Source: Limisphaerales bacterium (lineage in GTDB: Bacteria; Verrucomicrobiota; Verrucomicrobiia; Limisphaerales; SXTU01). From it: a stretch of DNA of 64,000 nt. Below, piece after piece: positions 52,903 to 61,709 of this stretch. Both the position numbers and the translations under genes were made by a program. The notes below the pieces were generated by a model. The model made no database searches. It saw nothing but the letters and a program-made list of their open reading frames with translations, and was not told the origin of the DNA. The stretch lies in contig WRPG01000018.1 of NCBI GenBank assembly GCA_009773355.1, positions 1-64,000 on the forward strand. The letters run 5' to 3'. Numbering within the stretch: position 1 is the first letter of the stretch; every line of letters starts with the position of its first letter.

Positions 52903-54429
52903 TCACTCCGGCAGTTCCTTGTCCTTCGTCTCCGGCCCCAGCCAGATGATGAAGATGCCGATGACGTAGATCGCCGCCATCACGGAGCCGGCTTTCGGGA
53001 AGCTGCCATCGAAGGCCTTCATCAGCGTGGCCGTTTGCAGGCCGCCGATGGCCGCGACGATGCGCCCGAAGTTGAACGAGAAGCCCTGCCCGGTCGCGCG
53101 CACCGCCGTGGGGAACAACTCGGGGAAGTAGAGCGGGAAGAAGCCATAGAACGACGCGGTGATCCCGCCCGCCAGGAACGCCGCGACGAGGAAGCCGGTG
53201 CCGAAGGTGGAGTTGGCGTTGTAGAACCACAGCGCCGACACGATGGAGCCGACGCACATGACCGTGTAGGTGATGCGCCGCCCAAACCGGCCCGCCGCCA
53301 CCGCCGCCGCGATGGTCGCCACGATTGCCCCGACTGCCGTGGCGATCTGGGTCTTTTCCTTCGCGTAGTATTTCACTTCCTTCGTGTTTGGCTGGAGCTG
53401 GTCGGCCCAGCCCGGCGCCCATTGGATGGAACCCCACGTGCCCAGCAGCGCCACGCTCGCCAAGCCCGCGCCCAGCAACATGCTCTTGACGATCTTCCCT
53501 TGTGACTCGGGTTGGAGCGAACCCGCCGCAGTTGCGCGCGCGAGGTATTGGCGGACCGGATACAGGTAGCCCAACAGCGCCACCACCAACCCGACGAGCG
53601 TGATCAACGTGGCCACCGCGCCGCTGATGTTCGCCGCCGCCGGTGACCACACGTAAATGATGCCCAGCGCCGCGCCGCACCCGATGAACACGCCAATCAG
53701 ATCCGCATTGCTCCAGTGCGAGGTCGCGCCTTTGGCCTTCTCCTCCTCCCACTTCTCCGACTCAGGAACAAACAGGCGGATGAAGAAAATCAGCAGTGCC
53801 GGGAACGCGCCGCTGATCATCAGGAAGCGCCACGCAGAGTTCGCCAGCAACTTCGCCGTCGTCGCGTCCGAGAGGCCGATGCTCTTGAGCAGGCCCTCCA
53901 CACCGCCGATGAAGCCCGAGAGGCTCATGCTCAACAGCGCGACCAACAGGAAGCCCACATTCGCCGCCGCTCCGATGAGACCGGCGATGAACGCGCGCGA
54001 CTTGCCCGGCCAAATCTCATTCACCAGCGCCACGCCCAGCGACCACTCGCCGCCCATGCCCAGCGACGCGATGAACCGCAGCACCGCGATGTGCCACGCC
54101 TCCGTCGCGAACCCGCACAGGCCCGTGAAGATGGCGTAGGTGAAGATGCTCAACGACATCGCCCGCACGCGGCCGATCTTGTCGCCCAGCCAGCCGAAGA
54201 GGACACCGCCAGTCGCAGCTCCCACGAGGAACACCGCGATGATGATGCCGAACCACATGCCGGTGTTCTTCGCGCCTTCCGCCCCGAGCAAATCTCCTAG
54301 CGCTGGCTTGCCGATGAGCGGGAAGAGGCCCATCTCGAAGCCGTCAAACATCCACCCCAGCAGCGCGGCGAGCAGGGTCATGTATTTGGCGCCTTGGGTG
54401 GCGGGCGGGCGGGCGGTTTCAGTGCTCAT
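52903..54429 (-). CDS. MFS transporter (sugar or organic-acid:H+ symporter type)
   Basis: 508 residues from ATG 54429 (MSTETARPPATQGAKYMTLL). Twelve hydrophobic segments. The MFS loop signature is GWLGDKIGRVRAMSLSIFTY after helix 2, with a second, weaker copy (GRFGRRITYTVM) in the C-terminal half. RFIASLGMGGEWSLGVALVN is typical of the metabolite:H+ symporter branch that includes aromatic-acid carriers. A large central insertion (about residues 300-365) contains two extra hydrophobic segments. Substrate unknown. Confidence 0.85.
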   Translation of the reverse strand: MSTETARPPATQGAKYMTLLAALLGWMFDGFEMGLFPLIGKPALGDLLGAEGAKNTGMWFGIIIAVFLVGAATGGVLFGWLGDKIGRVRAMSLSIFTYAIFTGLCGFATEAWHIAVLRFIASLGMGGEWSLGVALVNEIWPGKSRAFIAGLIGAAANVGFLLVALLSMSLSGFIGGVEGLLKSIGLSDATTAKLLANSAWRFLMISGAFPALLIFFIRLFVPESEKWEEEKAKGATSHWSNADLIGVFIGCGAALGIIYVWSPAAANISGAVATLITLVGLVVALLGYLYPVRQYLARATAAGSLQPESQGKIVKSMLLGAGLASVALLGTWGSIQWAPGWADQLQPNTKEVKYYAKEKTQIATAVGAIVATIAAAVAAGRFGRRITYTVMCVGSIVSALWFYNANSTFGTGFLVAAFLAGGITASFYGFFPLYFPELFPTAVRATGQGFSFNFGRIVAAIGGLQTATLMKAFDGSFPKAGSVMAAIYVIGIFIIWLGPETKDKELPE

Positions 54430-54545
54430 GCAGTTCGTTCGTTTGGCTGGCCCGGCATTGCTAAAGACAAAGCGGGGACGGGTCAACCCATTTGGCCGGA
54501 AAAGCATTTGCCAGCCCCGCGCCGCCGCAACTACGCTGCCCGCCT

Positions 54546-54842
54546 ATGTTTTCGCACGTTGTGATTTTCTGGACCGACCCCGCGAACCCGCAGGCTCCCG
54601 ACGCGCTCGTGGCCGGCGCGAAACAGCACCTCGCGCCCATCCCCGGCGTGCTGCACTTCCACGTCGGCAAGATGGTGGGCAGCCACCGCCCCGTGGTGGA
54701 CCAGAGTTATCAGGTCGCGCTGAACCTCGTCTTCCCGAGCAAGCAGGCGCAGGACGACTACCAGGTGCATCCCGACCACCTCAAGTTCATCGAGCAGTGC
54801 AAGCAGCTCTGGACCAAGGTGACGGTCTACGACTTCGCCTGA
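54546..54842 (+). CDS. Dabb-family (stress-responsive alpha/beta barrel) protein
   Basis: 98 residues from ATG 54546. MFSHVVIFWTDPANPQAPDA, LAPIPGVLHFHVGKMVGSH, YQVALNLVFPSKQAQDDYQV and HPDHLKFIEQC are the standard landmarks of the ferredoxin-like Dabb fold, which dimerises. Roles in the family are diverse (stress proteins, monooxygenase-like, polyketide cyclases). The gene is monocistronic, with an O-type palindrome after the stop. Confidence 0.88.
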   Translation: MFSHVVIFWTDPANPQAPDALVAGAKQHLAPIPGVLHFHVGKMVGSHRPVVDQSYQVALNLVFPSKQAQDDYQVHPDHLKFIEQCKQLWTKVTVYDFA

Positions 54843-54855
54843 GCAGTGGCGTGAG

Positions 54856-54935
54856 GGGGACACTCCTGTCTCCCAGTCAAGCGGAGGGTGAACGCTGGCG
54901 GCGGGGAACCGTGGCACGGGGGACAGGAGTGTCCC
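54856..54935. repeat. Inverted repeat, family O
   Basis: Arms GGGGACACTCCTGTCTCCC and GGGGGACAGGAGTGTCCCC around about 45 bases. It lies between the convergent Dabb and coaB genes. A half copy (GGGAGACTCCTGTCCCCGC) occurs near 41363. Confidence 0.8.
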
Positions 54936-54937
54936 CG

Positions 54938-55579
54938 TTACGAAGCTTCCAGCCACCGCGCCAGCCAGTCCGCCAGAGCCGCGTTGTCCACGCAAGTGTG
55001 CGCGCCCGCCGGAGTGCAGCACGCGAAGCCGTCTCCGTAAGCCGCGCCGTTCAGCACGCAGGCGTCCGTGCCGCACTCCGCCAATTGCGCGAACGCCTTC
55101 CCAAACGCATCCGCCCGGCTGCCGGCCAGCTCATACTTCCACCCCACGATCCGCGCCTGAGGAAACCACCCGCGCAACTGCGGCAGCACCTTCGTCGCGG
55201 GCGCGAGCACCAGTTTCAGCCGGCCTTCACGCGACGAGAACTTGGGCGACGCGATGACCTCGCCTCGTTCGTTCAGCACGCGCTCGACCCGGAAGTCACA
55301 CAGCGCCGCTGCGTGCAGCACTGCATCCCAACCACCTTCACCCGCCAGCGACATGAGCTTCGCCGCGAGGTCGTCATTCGTGGAGAAAGGCAGGACGCGC
55401 CGGGCTTGCACCGGGTCAGGACACGTCGCCTGCTCCCCCTTGAGACAGGCCACGTCCCAGCCGCGCGTGGCGAAGGCGTTGCTCAACGCGATGCCCAGCC
55501 GGCCCGTCGAGAAATTCGTGACGCGCCGCGCCGCATCAATCGGCTCGTAGCTTGGTCCGCAGGTCACCAGCACCTTCAT
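54938..55579 (-). CDS. Phosphopantothenate-cysteine ligase-type protein (stand-alone CoaB domain)
   Basis: 213 residues from ATG 55579. MKVLVTCGPSYEPIDAARRV and TNFSTGRLGIALSNAFATRG are the CoaB nucleotide-binding motifs, and the ASPKFSSREGRLKLVLAPAT and GWKYELAG segments also fit. The enzyme joins cysteine to phosphopantothenate in coenzyme A synthesis. The usual CoaC decarboxylase half (Dfp fusion) is absent, so a separate CoaC must exist elsewhere. The gene faces away from the NIPSNAP gene. Confidence 0.87.
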   Translation of the reverse strand: MKVLVTCGPSYEPIDAARRVTNFSTGRLGIALSNAFATRGWDVACLKGEQATCPDPVQARRVLPFSTNDDLAAKLMSLAGEGGWDAVLHAAALCDFRVERVLNERGEVIASPKFSSREGRLKLVLAPATKVLPQLRGWFPQARIVGWKYELAGSRADAFGKAFAQLAECGTDACVLNGAAYGDGFACCTPAGAHTCVDNAALADWLARWLEAS

Positions 55580-55665
55580 CGTGCGCCTGCTGTAACAAAC
55601 CCCGCCCGCCCCCGCCAGAAAAGTCCTTGCCTCGCCGCCGGCCTGCGCCACCATCCACCGCACAC

Positions 55666-56442
55666 ATGAAAACGCTCCTGTCACTTCTGGCCTTGCTGGT
55701 TGCCGCCACCGTCGTTCCTGCCGCCCAGGACACCCGCTGCTTCGAGATGCGCGTCTATTACGCTCCCGAGGGCAAGCTCGACGCGCTCCACAAGCGCTTC
55801 CGCGACCACACTCTCAAGCTCTTCGCGAAGCACGGCATCGAGAACCTCGGCTACTTCGTGCCCGTCGGCGCCAACCCGGAGCGCAAGCTGATCTACTTCC
55901 TCGCCTACCCGAGCCTCGCCGCCCGCCACGCATCCTGGAAGGCCTTCATGGCCGACCCCGACTGGCAGAAGGCCTACAAGGCGTCCGAGGTGGACGGCAA
56001 GCTCGTCGCCAAGGTCGAATCCGCCTACCTCGGCGCGACGGATTATTCGCCGCTGGCGAAAGCCGGGACCGTAGGCAGCCGCGTTTTTGAACTGCGCACC
56101 TACACCACCGAGCCGGGCCGCCTCCCGAACCTGAACGCCCGCTTCCGCGACCACACCGTCAAGCTGTTCGAGCGGCACGGCATGGCGAACCTCGCCTATT
56201 GGACTCCCCTGGCCGACCAGAAGGGCGCGGCCAGCCCGCCCGACGTGAACAACACGCTCATCTATCTCCTGGCGCATCAGAGCCAGGACGCCGCGAAGGC
56301 CTCCTTTGGCGCCTTCGGCAAAGATCCCGCCTGGCAGGCCGCGCGCAAGGCCTCCGAGGAAAAGGCCGGCGGCTCGCTGACCATCAAGGGCGGCGTGAAG
56401 TCCGTTTTCCTCGTGCCGACGGATTACTCGCCCTGGAAGTAG
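55666..56442 (+). CDS. Exported NIPSNAP-family protein (two domains)
   Basis: 258 residues with signal peptide MKTLLSLLALLVAATVVPAA. The mature part has two NIPSNAP-like ferredoxin-fold domains in tandem: CFEMRVYYAPEGKLDALHKR and VFELRTYTTEPGRLPNLNAR, each followed by FRDHTLKLFAKHGIENLGYF or the parallel FRDHTVKLFERHGMANLAYW. The near-identical halves suggest internal duplication. The function is unknown in bacteria. A J-type palindrome follows the stop codon. Confidence 0.88.
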   Translation: MKTLLSLLALLVAATVVPAAQDTRCFEMRVYYAPEGKLDALHKRFRDHTLKLFAKHGIENLGYFVPVGANPERKLIYFLAYPSLAARHASWKAFMADPDWQKAYKASEVDGKLVAKVESAYLGATDYSPLAKAGTVGSRVFELRTYTTEPGRLPNLNARFRDHTVKLFERHGMANLAYWTPLADQKGAASPPDVNNTLIYLLAHQSQDAAKASFGAFGKDPAWQAARKASEEKAGGSLTIKGGVKSVFLVPTDYSPWK

Positions 56443-56543
56443 CCGTGCCGGCGGCTTCCAGCCGCCGTCCGAAGTGTCCAGCAGGACGAAGGTTTTCCGC
56501 GCTTTCCACGCGTCCCGACGGCGGTTGCAAACCGCCGGCACGG
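56443..56543. repeat. REP-like palindromic pair, family J
   Basis: Arms GTGCCGGCGGCTTCCAGCCG plus CCG and GGCGGTTGCAAACCGCCGGC plus AC, each with its own hairpin (apices TTCCA and TTGCAAA). The middle includes GTCCAGCAGGAC. It lies between the convergent NIPSNAP and ABC permease genes. Confidence 0.82.
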
Positions 56544-56546
56544 CCT

Positions 56547-59500
56547 TCACTGATTCCGCAGTGCGTCGAGCAACTGCCCGCGCAGCGCGGAGACCGTCGC
56601 CAGCCACGTCCACACCAGGCCACTCACCAGCACACCGCCAAGCGTCAGCGCGAGCGCGGCCACGGGCAAATCCCCCGCGCCCAGCACCGACGGCAGCACC
56701 GCCACACCCGCCGCCACCACGCCGCTCAACAAGCCCAGCAGCAGCAGCGCCGCGTGCTCGCTCAGGACGAGCCAGCGCAGCGCCTTTGCGCGGAAACCTA
56801 GCGCGAGCAGCAGCGCCAGCTCGCCACGCCGCTCCAAAACATTGCGCAGCACCACCACGCCGAGGCCCGCGCTGCCCAGCAGCAGGCCGAGGCCGCCGAG
56901 GATTTGGAACGTGCCGAGGTAGGTGTTCTGCACCGCGTTGAGCTGCGCCATGCGCCGCGTCGCGGGCGTGAGTTCGAGGCCGAAGTCGCGCAGCGCGCGC
57001 GTGAGCGTGGCGGACACGTCGGCGACGCGGTTGGTCGGCGCGTCCACGAGGAACCAGCGGTAGCCGGCCTCGCTCGGGAAGCGCGCGGTGAACTCGTCCT
57101 CCGCGATGATGAGGTTGCCTTGCAGAATGGAGTTCGCCACCGCGCCCACGAGCCGCAACCGCACCGGCCGGCCGCGCTCATCCGGCTCGAGATACTCGAT
57201 GATGTCGCCGACCTTCTTGCCCATCGCCCAGAGGATGGAGTTTTGGTCGGCGATGGCGGGAATGACTTCGCCGGTGCCGGGTCGTGGAAGGTCTCCCCCG
57301 GTCGCGAACAAGCGCGCGCGCTCATCGCTAGCTTGGGCAATTCCCTTGTTCAATTCGAGGAAATCCAACCACCTCCAGCCGATGCTCCCGCCTTCCCATT
57401 CCTTTGCGAAAGTGAATGCCTTCCGCTGTCTGAGCAGTTCCATTTTCACTCCCAGCAACCTCGGCTTCTGCGCGCGGTTCAAGTTCAAGCAGCTCGCGTC
57501 GTCGCCATCACGCACGCGGAAGGGCACCACGCTCACGCCGTCGAGCGCCTTCTCGTCCAGCCCCAGCGCCTCGCGGCCCGCTTTCGTGTTCAAGTCCTGC
57601 ACCACTGGCAGCGTGCTCTCGCCCAGCAGCGCGAAGCCGCCGGTGCCGGAGCTGCGCTTCGTCGCGTTCGCATTCTCGTCCAGCCGGAACACGCCGATGG
57701 ACAGCACCAGAAAGCTGCCGCACGCGAGCATCGTGACCGTCGCGAGGCTGCGCGAGCGGCGACGCGTGGTGTTACGGATGCCGAGGCTGGCGAGGTTCAG
57801 CGCCGCCGCCGCCTCGCTCCGCTCCAGCCGCGTGAGCAACGCCGCCGTGAACGCCAGCGCCGCGATGAGCAGCAACGCCCCCGCCCCAAAGAACGCTCCC
57901 GCATTCGCCGTCTGCCCCGTGGCCACCGCCCAGCCGAGGAGCGAGAGCGCGAGGAGCAGGCAAGCGCCGCCCAGTAGCGCGACATTCCGATGTCGCGACC
58001 CGCCGCGCCCCTTCGCCGCCGCCAGCTTCCCGCCTTCCGCTACCTCCGACTCGACATTGGAATGTCGAGCTACCTCTGTCGGTGCTCCGCCTGCCCCACT
58101 CTCACCCCTCGCCGACTGACCACTGATTACTGAAAACTGATTACTGCCCACTTCCTCCCCCCCTCCCGCCAGCAGCACCCGCGCCGGCTGACGCACCTGT
58201 TTCCGCAGCGCCAGCCACAGGCTGAACACCGCCACCAGCACCGCGCCCGCGAACCCGCCCGCCAGCGTGGCTGGCTCCGCGTGGAAGCGCAGGTCGCTCG
58301 TGCCCACGGCGTCGCGCCAGACGGTCGAGAGGCCGTGCAGCATCGCGCGCGCATACCAAACCGCGCCGACCGCCCCGAGCGCCGCGCCCAGCACCGCGAG
58401 ACCCGCGCCCTCGCCGAGCAGAAGCCGCCGCACTTGTTTCGGAGTGAAGCCCAGCGCCAGCAGCGTGCCGACTTCCTTCGCGCGCTGCTCGACGCCGAAC
58501 TGGAACAGCAGCGCCACCAGCACGCACGCCGCCACGATGAGGAAGAAGCTGAACCCGATGAACAACCCACCGAAGTCCTGCCCCTCGCGGCTCGCCTTGA
58601 GCGCCTGTTCGCGCACCGGCTGGAAGACGAGGCCGAAGTCGGCGGGCTTGAGCGCGGCGAGGAGGGATTTTTTCAATTCCGCCTTGTAGGTGACGACGTG
58701 AGGAGTCTCTAACTTTGGGGTCTGGGGTCTGGGGTCTGGGGTCTGGGGAGAAGTGAGCCTCCTCACGTCGGCACCTACGGGGAAACGAATGGCCGTCGTG
58801 TCCCCAAATCGGTTGCCCCACATCTTGCGCCCGGCGCTCAGGCTCACGAAGGCTTTCGGCGTGCCGCGCCATAGCTTCCAGTAATCGTCGTCCACGAGCT
58901 TGCGGTGCGTGAGCGGGAAGCCGGCGTCCCAGTCGCCGATGCGCTCGGCCTTCGCGATGCCGGGGAAGTCGGGCATCAGCGTGCGGTCGGCCCACGGCAT
59001 CTGCATGGGCACGACGGAGCGGACGCGGAAGCGGTTCGTGGCCTCGGTGAGCCGCGCGCCGGAGTCGGGCAGGAAGTAGGACAGCTCCAACTCGCCGCCC
59101 GGCTTGAGCTGCAACTGGTCCGCGAGCCACTGGTTCAGGACGATCTCGTCGTCGCGCAAGTCGGCGGGCACGAGCGGCGCACCAGCGGCGGTGACCATCG
59201 GGTAGGCGGTGGCGTTGGTGCCCGAGCGCAGCAGCGTGGCGAGGTAGGTGAGGACGGGCTGCGCGTTGGTGTCCACCGCCAGCGCGGCGCGAACGGCGGG
59301 TGGGTCGAGGAAGATGCGGTCGGTGCGGAGTTCGAGGGCGGAGGAGTTGGTGAGGGGGCGGAGGTCGAGTTGGGCGTCGGCGAGCCGCCATTCCGTCTGA
59401 AGCTGTCCCGGTAAGCCGGGAAAAGCTGAAGGCAAACCTCGGACAGTGTTCAGCAGCAACCTGCCACTCTCAGAATCTTCCAAGAGGACTTCGTCTCTTG

Positions 59501-60272
59501 GTGCGCTAGCCTCTCGGAGTCCAATCCGCGTCATCCATTCCTTAACCTTGTCTCCAGCGACTTGAAATGCTGTCGGCGGCAGCCAACCGGAACGCACATG
59601 AATGCGGTCAACCAATGCTAAACTGGCTTTCTTTTCAGCTCCAGTTCGCTGGGAGAGAAGTGCCAACGGCACAAACGCATTGAACGGCGCGACTTGGTTC
59701 GCCTGCAAACTGAAGCGCCCAAGCTGCTCGTTCCCGACGACCGCGTGAACCCGCAGCCGCAGCGCGACCGACTGGCCGTCGCGCGTGGTGAGCGCCACGT
59801 CCTGCGAGAGCGCGGAAACCTTGTTGATGCGGAGCAGAACTTCGTCGCCCGGCTTGGCGGCGAGTTGGTCGGCGAGCGCCTGGTTCAGCACGACGGAGTC
59901 CGGCGGAACCGTCGCGAAGGGCGGGGCTTTCTCCGCGAGCTTCCAGAAGTCCTCGTCCACGCCGAGGACGTGGATGCGGTTCGCGCGGCGCGCGCCGTCG
60001 GCGGAGTTCGCCGTGCCGGGCAGTGAGAGGACGGGCGCGGCCTTGAGATTTGTGGCCAGTTCGGCGCGGAAGAGCCGGTCGCCGGTGGCCATCGCCGCCT
60101 CGATTTTGCCGAGCCTTGCCAGCGCCATGTCGCGCAGGCTGCCGCGCACGGAGTCGCCCACCAGCAGCGCGCCGATGAGGATGGCGCTGCCCAGCGTCGC
60201 GCCCAGCAGCACGCCCAGATGCGAGCGCGCGTGGAAGCGCAGGCTGCGGAGGATGAGCGTCCCAAGTGTCAT
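56547..60272 (-). CDS. ABC transporter permease, FtsX/MacB-like, with repeat insertions
   Basis: 1241 residues from ATG 60272 (MTLGTLILRSLRFHARSHLG). The start is set by a signal-like first helix (LGATLGSAILIGALLVGDSV); the longer frame upstream is the F2 repeat and another gene. Two FtsX domains are visible (helices about 550-690 and 1085-1235) around large MacB-like periplasmic parts, as in lipoprotein or lipid exporters. Residues 499-529, 709-719 and 734-767 are encoded by A, I and D elements in frame. It works with the ATPase encoded just upstream. Confidence 0.88.
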   Translation of the reverse strand: MTLGTLILRSLRFHARSHLGVLLGATLGSAILIGALLVGDSVRGSLRDMALARLGKIEAAMATGDRLFRAELATNLKAAPVLSLPGTANSADGARRANRIHVLGVDEDFWKLAEKAPPFATVPPDSVVLNQALADQLAAKPGDEVLLRINKVSALSQDVALTTRDGQSVALRLRVHAVVGNEQLGRFSLQANQVAPFNAFVPLALLSQRTGAEKKASLALVDRIHVRSGWLPPTAFQVAGDKVKEWMTRIGLREASAPRDEVLLEDSESGRLLLNTVRGLPSAFPGLPGQLQTEWRLADAQLDLRPLTNSSALELRTDRIFLDPPAVRAALAVDTNAQPVLTYLATLLRSGTNATAYPMVTAAGAPLVPADLRDDEIVLNQWLADQLQLKPGGELELSYFLPDSGARLTEATNRFRVRSVVPMQMPWADRTLMPDFPGIAKAERIGDWDAGFPLTHRKLVDDDYWKLWRGTPKAFVSLSAGRKMWGNRFGDTTAIRFPVGADVRRLTSPQTPDPRPQTPKLETPHVVTYKAELKKSLLAALKPADFGLVFQPVREQALKASREGQDFGGLFIGFSFFLIVAACVLVALLFQFGVEQRAKEVGTLLALGFTPKQVRRLLLGEGAGLAVLGAALGAVGAVWYARAMLHGLSTVWRDAVGTSDLRFHAEPATLAGGFAGAVLVAVFSLWLALRKQVRQPARVLLAGGGEEVGSNQFSVISGQSARGESGAGGAPTEVARHSNVESEVAEGGKLAAAKGRGGSRHRNVALLGGACLLLALSLLGWAVATGQTANAGAFFGAGALLLIAALAFTAALLTRLERSEAAAALNLASLGIRNTTRRRSRSLATVTMLACGSFLVLSIGVFRLDENANATKRSSGTGGFALLGESTLPVVQDLNTKAGREALGLDEKALDGVSVVPFRVRDGDDASCLNLNRAQKPRLLGVKMELLRQRKAFTFAKEWEGGSIGWRWLDFLELNKGIAQASDERARLFATGGDLPRPGTGEVIPAIADQNSILWAMGKKVGDIIEYLEPDERGRPVRLRLVGAVANSILQGNLIIAEDEFTARFPSEAGYRWFLVDAPTNRVADVSATLTRALRDFGLELTPATRRMAQLNAVQNTYLGTFQILGGLGLLLGSAGLGVVVLRNVLERRGELALLLALGFRAKALRWLVLSEHAALLLLGLLSGVVAAGVAVLPSVLGAGDLPVAALALTLGGVLVSGLVWTWLATVSALRGQLLDALRNQ
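57974..58073. repeat. REPIN-like element, family D, in frame inside the ABC permease (D3)
   Basis: Arms GTAGCGCGACATTCCGATGT plus CGC and CTCGACATTGGAATGTCGAG plus CTAC. It encodes residues 734-767 ([12 protein letters not shown] ... GGSRHRNVALLGG). The two arms have diverged (CGCGACATT versus CTCGACATT). Confidence 0.88.
58117..58146. repeat. Word-type repeat, family I, in frame inside the ABC permease (I4)
   Basis: CTGACCACTGATTACTGAAA plus ACTGATTACTG. It encodes SNQFSVISGQS. Together with the D3 element 43 bases away it makes a composite insertion in one linker. Confidence 0.75.
58686..58778. repeat. REPIN-like element, family A, in frame inside the ABC permease (A4)
   Basis: Arms GTAGGTGACGACGTGAGGAG plus TCTC and GAGCCTCCTCACGTCGGCAC plus CTAC. 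A TCTGGGG word run (58716-58750) lies between them. It encodes residues 499-529 (GADVRRLTSPQTPDPRPQTP). Confidence 0.88.
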
Positions 60273-60273
60273 A

Positions 60274-60411
60274 AGCTCCAAATCCCAAGTTCCAAGTTCC
60301 AAAGAAATCCCAAACTCCAAGCTCCAATGGTCCAAGACCACCCGACGCGCTCGGGTTTGGAGCTTGGGGTTTGGAGCTTGTTTGGGATTTGGAACTTGGT
60401 CATTGGAGCTT
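60274..60411. repeat. Word-type inverted repeat, family F, between the ABC genes (F2)
   Basis: Arms of CCAAGTTCCAAGTTCC and CCAAACTCCAAGCTCC words against inverted TTTGGAGCTTGGGG and TTGGAACTTGG words. It fills the space between the ATPase and permease genes; the right end supplies the ATPase stop codon and last residues (AKLQ). Confidence 0.88.
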
Positions 60412-61101
60412 TGCCTCCAGCACGCCGTCGCGCAGCTCCAAGACTCTTCCCATTCGTTTCGCCAGTTCCGGGGCATGGGTGACGACGATGAGGGCGGTGC
60501 CCTGCTCGCGGTTGAGGTCGAGGAGGAGCGACGCGAGCGCGTCGGCGGTGGCGCGGTCGAGCGCGCCGGTGGGTTCGTCGGCGAGGAGGAGCTTGGGCTG
60601 GTTGATGAGCGCGCGGACGACGGCGCAGCGCTGGCGCTCACCGCCGGAGAGCTGGCCGGGGCGGTAGTTCATGCGCTCGCTGAGGCCGACGCGGGTGAGG
60701 AGTTGCTTGGCGCGGTCCATTGCTTGCGCGCGACTGGCGGTGTCACCGGAGGCGAGCGTGGGGACGAGGACATTCTCCAACACGGTGCATTGCGGCAGCA
60801 GGTGGTGCGATTGGAAGATGAAGCCAATCTGCCGGTTGCGCGTGGCGGCAAGGGCGAGTTCGTCGAGGGTGTCGAGGCGCTGGCCGTCGAGGACGAGTTC
60901 GCCGGAGTCGGGGAGGTCGAGCGTGCCGATGAGGTTCAGCAGCGTGCTCTTGCCGCAGCCGCTCGGCCCGACGATGGCGACGGTCTCGCCGCGCGCGACC
61001 TCCAGCGAGAGACCGCGCAGCACGGGCAGATCGCCGCCCGCCGCGCCGGGGTAGCGCTTGGTGACGTTCGCGAGTCGGAGCAAAGGAGCGGGCGCGGACA
61101 T
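60400..61101 (-). CDS. ABC transporter ATP-binding protein (LolD/MacB type)
   Basis: 233 residues from ATG 61101. Walker A VGPSGCGKSTLLNLIG, the signature LSGGERQRCAVVRALINQ, and Walker B PKLLLADEPTGALD are all intact; the H-loop is VVTHAPELAKRM. The spacing and the EPTGALD ending are typical of the LolD/MacB/FtsE branch, which pairs with FtsX-type permeases. The next gene encodes exactly that. The last residues come from the F2 repeat. The word-type repeat family S precedes the start. Confidence 0.94.
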   Translation of the reverse strand: MSAPAPLLRLANVTKRYPGAAGGDLPVLRGLSLEVARGETVAIVGPSGCGKSTLLNLIGTLDLPDSGELVLDGQRLDTLDELALAATRNRQIGFIFQSHHLLPQCTVLENVLVPTLASGDTASRAQAMDRAKQLLTRVGLSERMNYRPGQLSGGERQRCAVVRALINQPKLLLADEPTGALDRATADALASLLLDLNREQGTALIVVTHAPELAKRMGRVLELRDGVLEAKLQ

Positions 61102-61108
61102 GGGGGGA

Positions 61109-61160
61109 GTGTGAAGGGTGAGGGGTGAGGAGTGAAGAGTGAAGAGTGAAGAGTGAAGAG
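61109..61160. repeat. Tandem word repeat, family S
   Basis: GTGAAGA/AGTGAAG words repeated about six times (AGTGAAGAGTGAAGAGTGAA) just upstream of the ATPase start. One arm only; no inverted partner is seen nearby. Confidence 0.8.
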
Positions 61161-61226
61161 TGCCGGCGACTTGCAGTCGCCGTCTGCGAGCCTCGAACCG
61201 GAGCGGCGACTGCAAGTCGCCGGCAC
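61160..61226. repeat. REPIN-like palindromic element, family C (C1)
   Basis: Arms GTGCCGGCGACTTGCAGTCG plus CCG and CGGCGACTGCAAGTCGCCGG plus CAC. Both arms carry a CGACTTGCAGTCG-type hairpin. It abuts the S repeat directly. Confidence 0.88.
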
Positions 61227-61236
61227 GGGCTTCGGC

Positions 61237-61271
61237 AAAGAAAAACCCCGCCGGCTTGCGCGGGCGGGGTT
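61237..61271 (-). terminator. Rho-independent terminator of the rplM-rpsI unit
   Basis: Minus-strand stem ACCCCGCC...GGCGGGGT with loop around GCGCAAGCC, followed by TTTTTCTTT. It starts about 20 bases after the rpsI stop. Its core equals the ferredoxin terminator at 35866-35903. Confidence 0.92.
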
Positions 61272-61292
61272 CTTGGAAAACTTGCTTGGCGA

Positions 61293-61688
61293 TTAGCGCT
61301 TGCTGAACTGGAAGCGCTTGCGGGCGCCGGGCTGGCCATACTTCTTGCGCTCGCGCATGCGCGGGTCGCGGGTCAGCAGGCCCTCGGCCTTGAGCGCGGG
61401 GCGCATCGCGGCGTCCACGGTGAGCAGCGCGCGGGCAATCCCGTGGCGGACGGCACCGGCCTGGCCGTTGGGACCGCCGCCCTGCACGTTGACACGCACG
61501 TCAAACTTGGCGGAAGAATCGGTGACCTTGAGCGGCTGCGCCACGGCAGCGCGCTGGTCTTCGGTGAGGAAGTATTTCTCCATCGGGCGACCGTTGATGG
61601 TGATCTTGCCCGAACCGGAGGCGAGGCGAACGCGGGCGACGGCCGTCTTGCGGCGTCCTGTTCCGAGATGTTCCTGAGTGGCGGCCAT
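61293..61688 (-). CDS. rpsI: Ribosomal protein S9
   Basis: 131 residues, typical S9 size. [20 protein letters not shown] begins the family pattern GRRKTA-ARV; the conserved [20 protein letters not shown] and C-terminal [20 protein letters not shown] with the final SKR follow. The basic tail reaches the decoding centre. It is the second gene of the rplM-rpsI pair, 21 bases after rplM, with a strong terminator. Confidence 0.98.
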   Translation of the reverse strand: MAATQEHLGTGRRKTAVARVRLASGSGKITINGRPMEKYFLTEDQRAAVAQPLKVTDSSAKFDVRVNVQGGGPNGQAGAVRHGIARALLTVDAAMRPALKAEGLLTRDPRMRERKKYGQPGARKRFQFSKR

Positions 61689-61709
61689 GTGTTGAATCGT
61701 GTTGGAAAA

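Noticed and set aside
54140-55669. A 509-codon plus-strand frame over the MFS start, Dabb and coaB genes
   Set aside because: No domain and a composition typical of GC-driven shadows; the Dabb gene in another frame has a full family fold.
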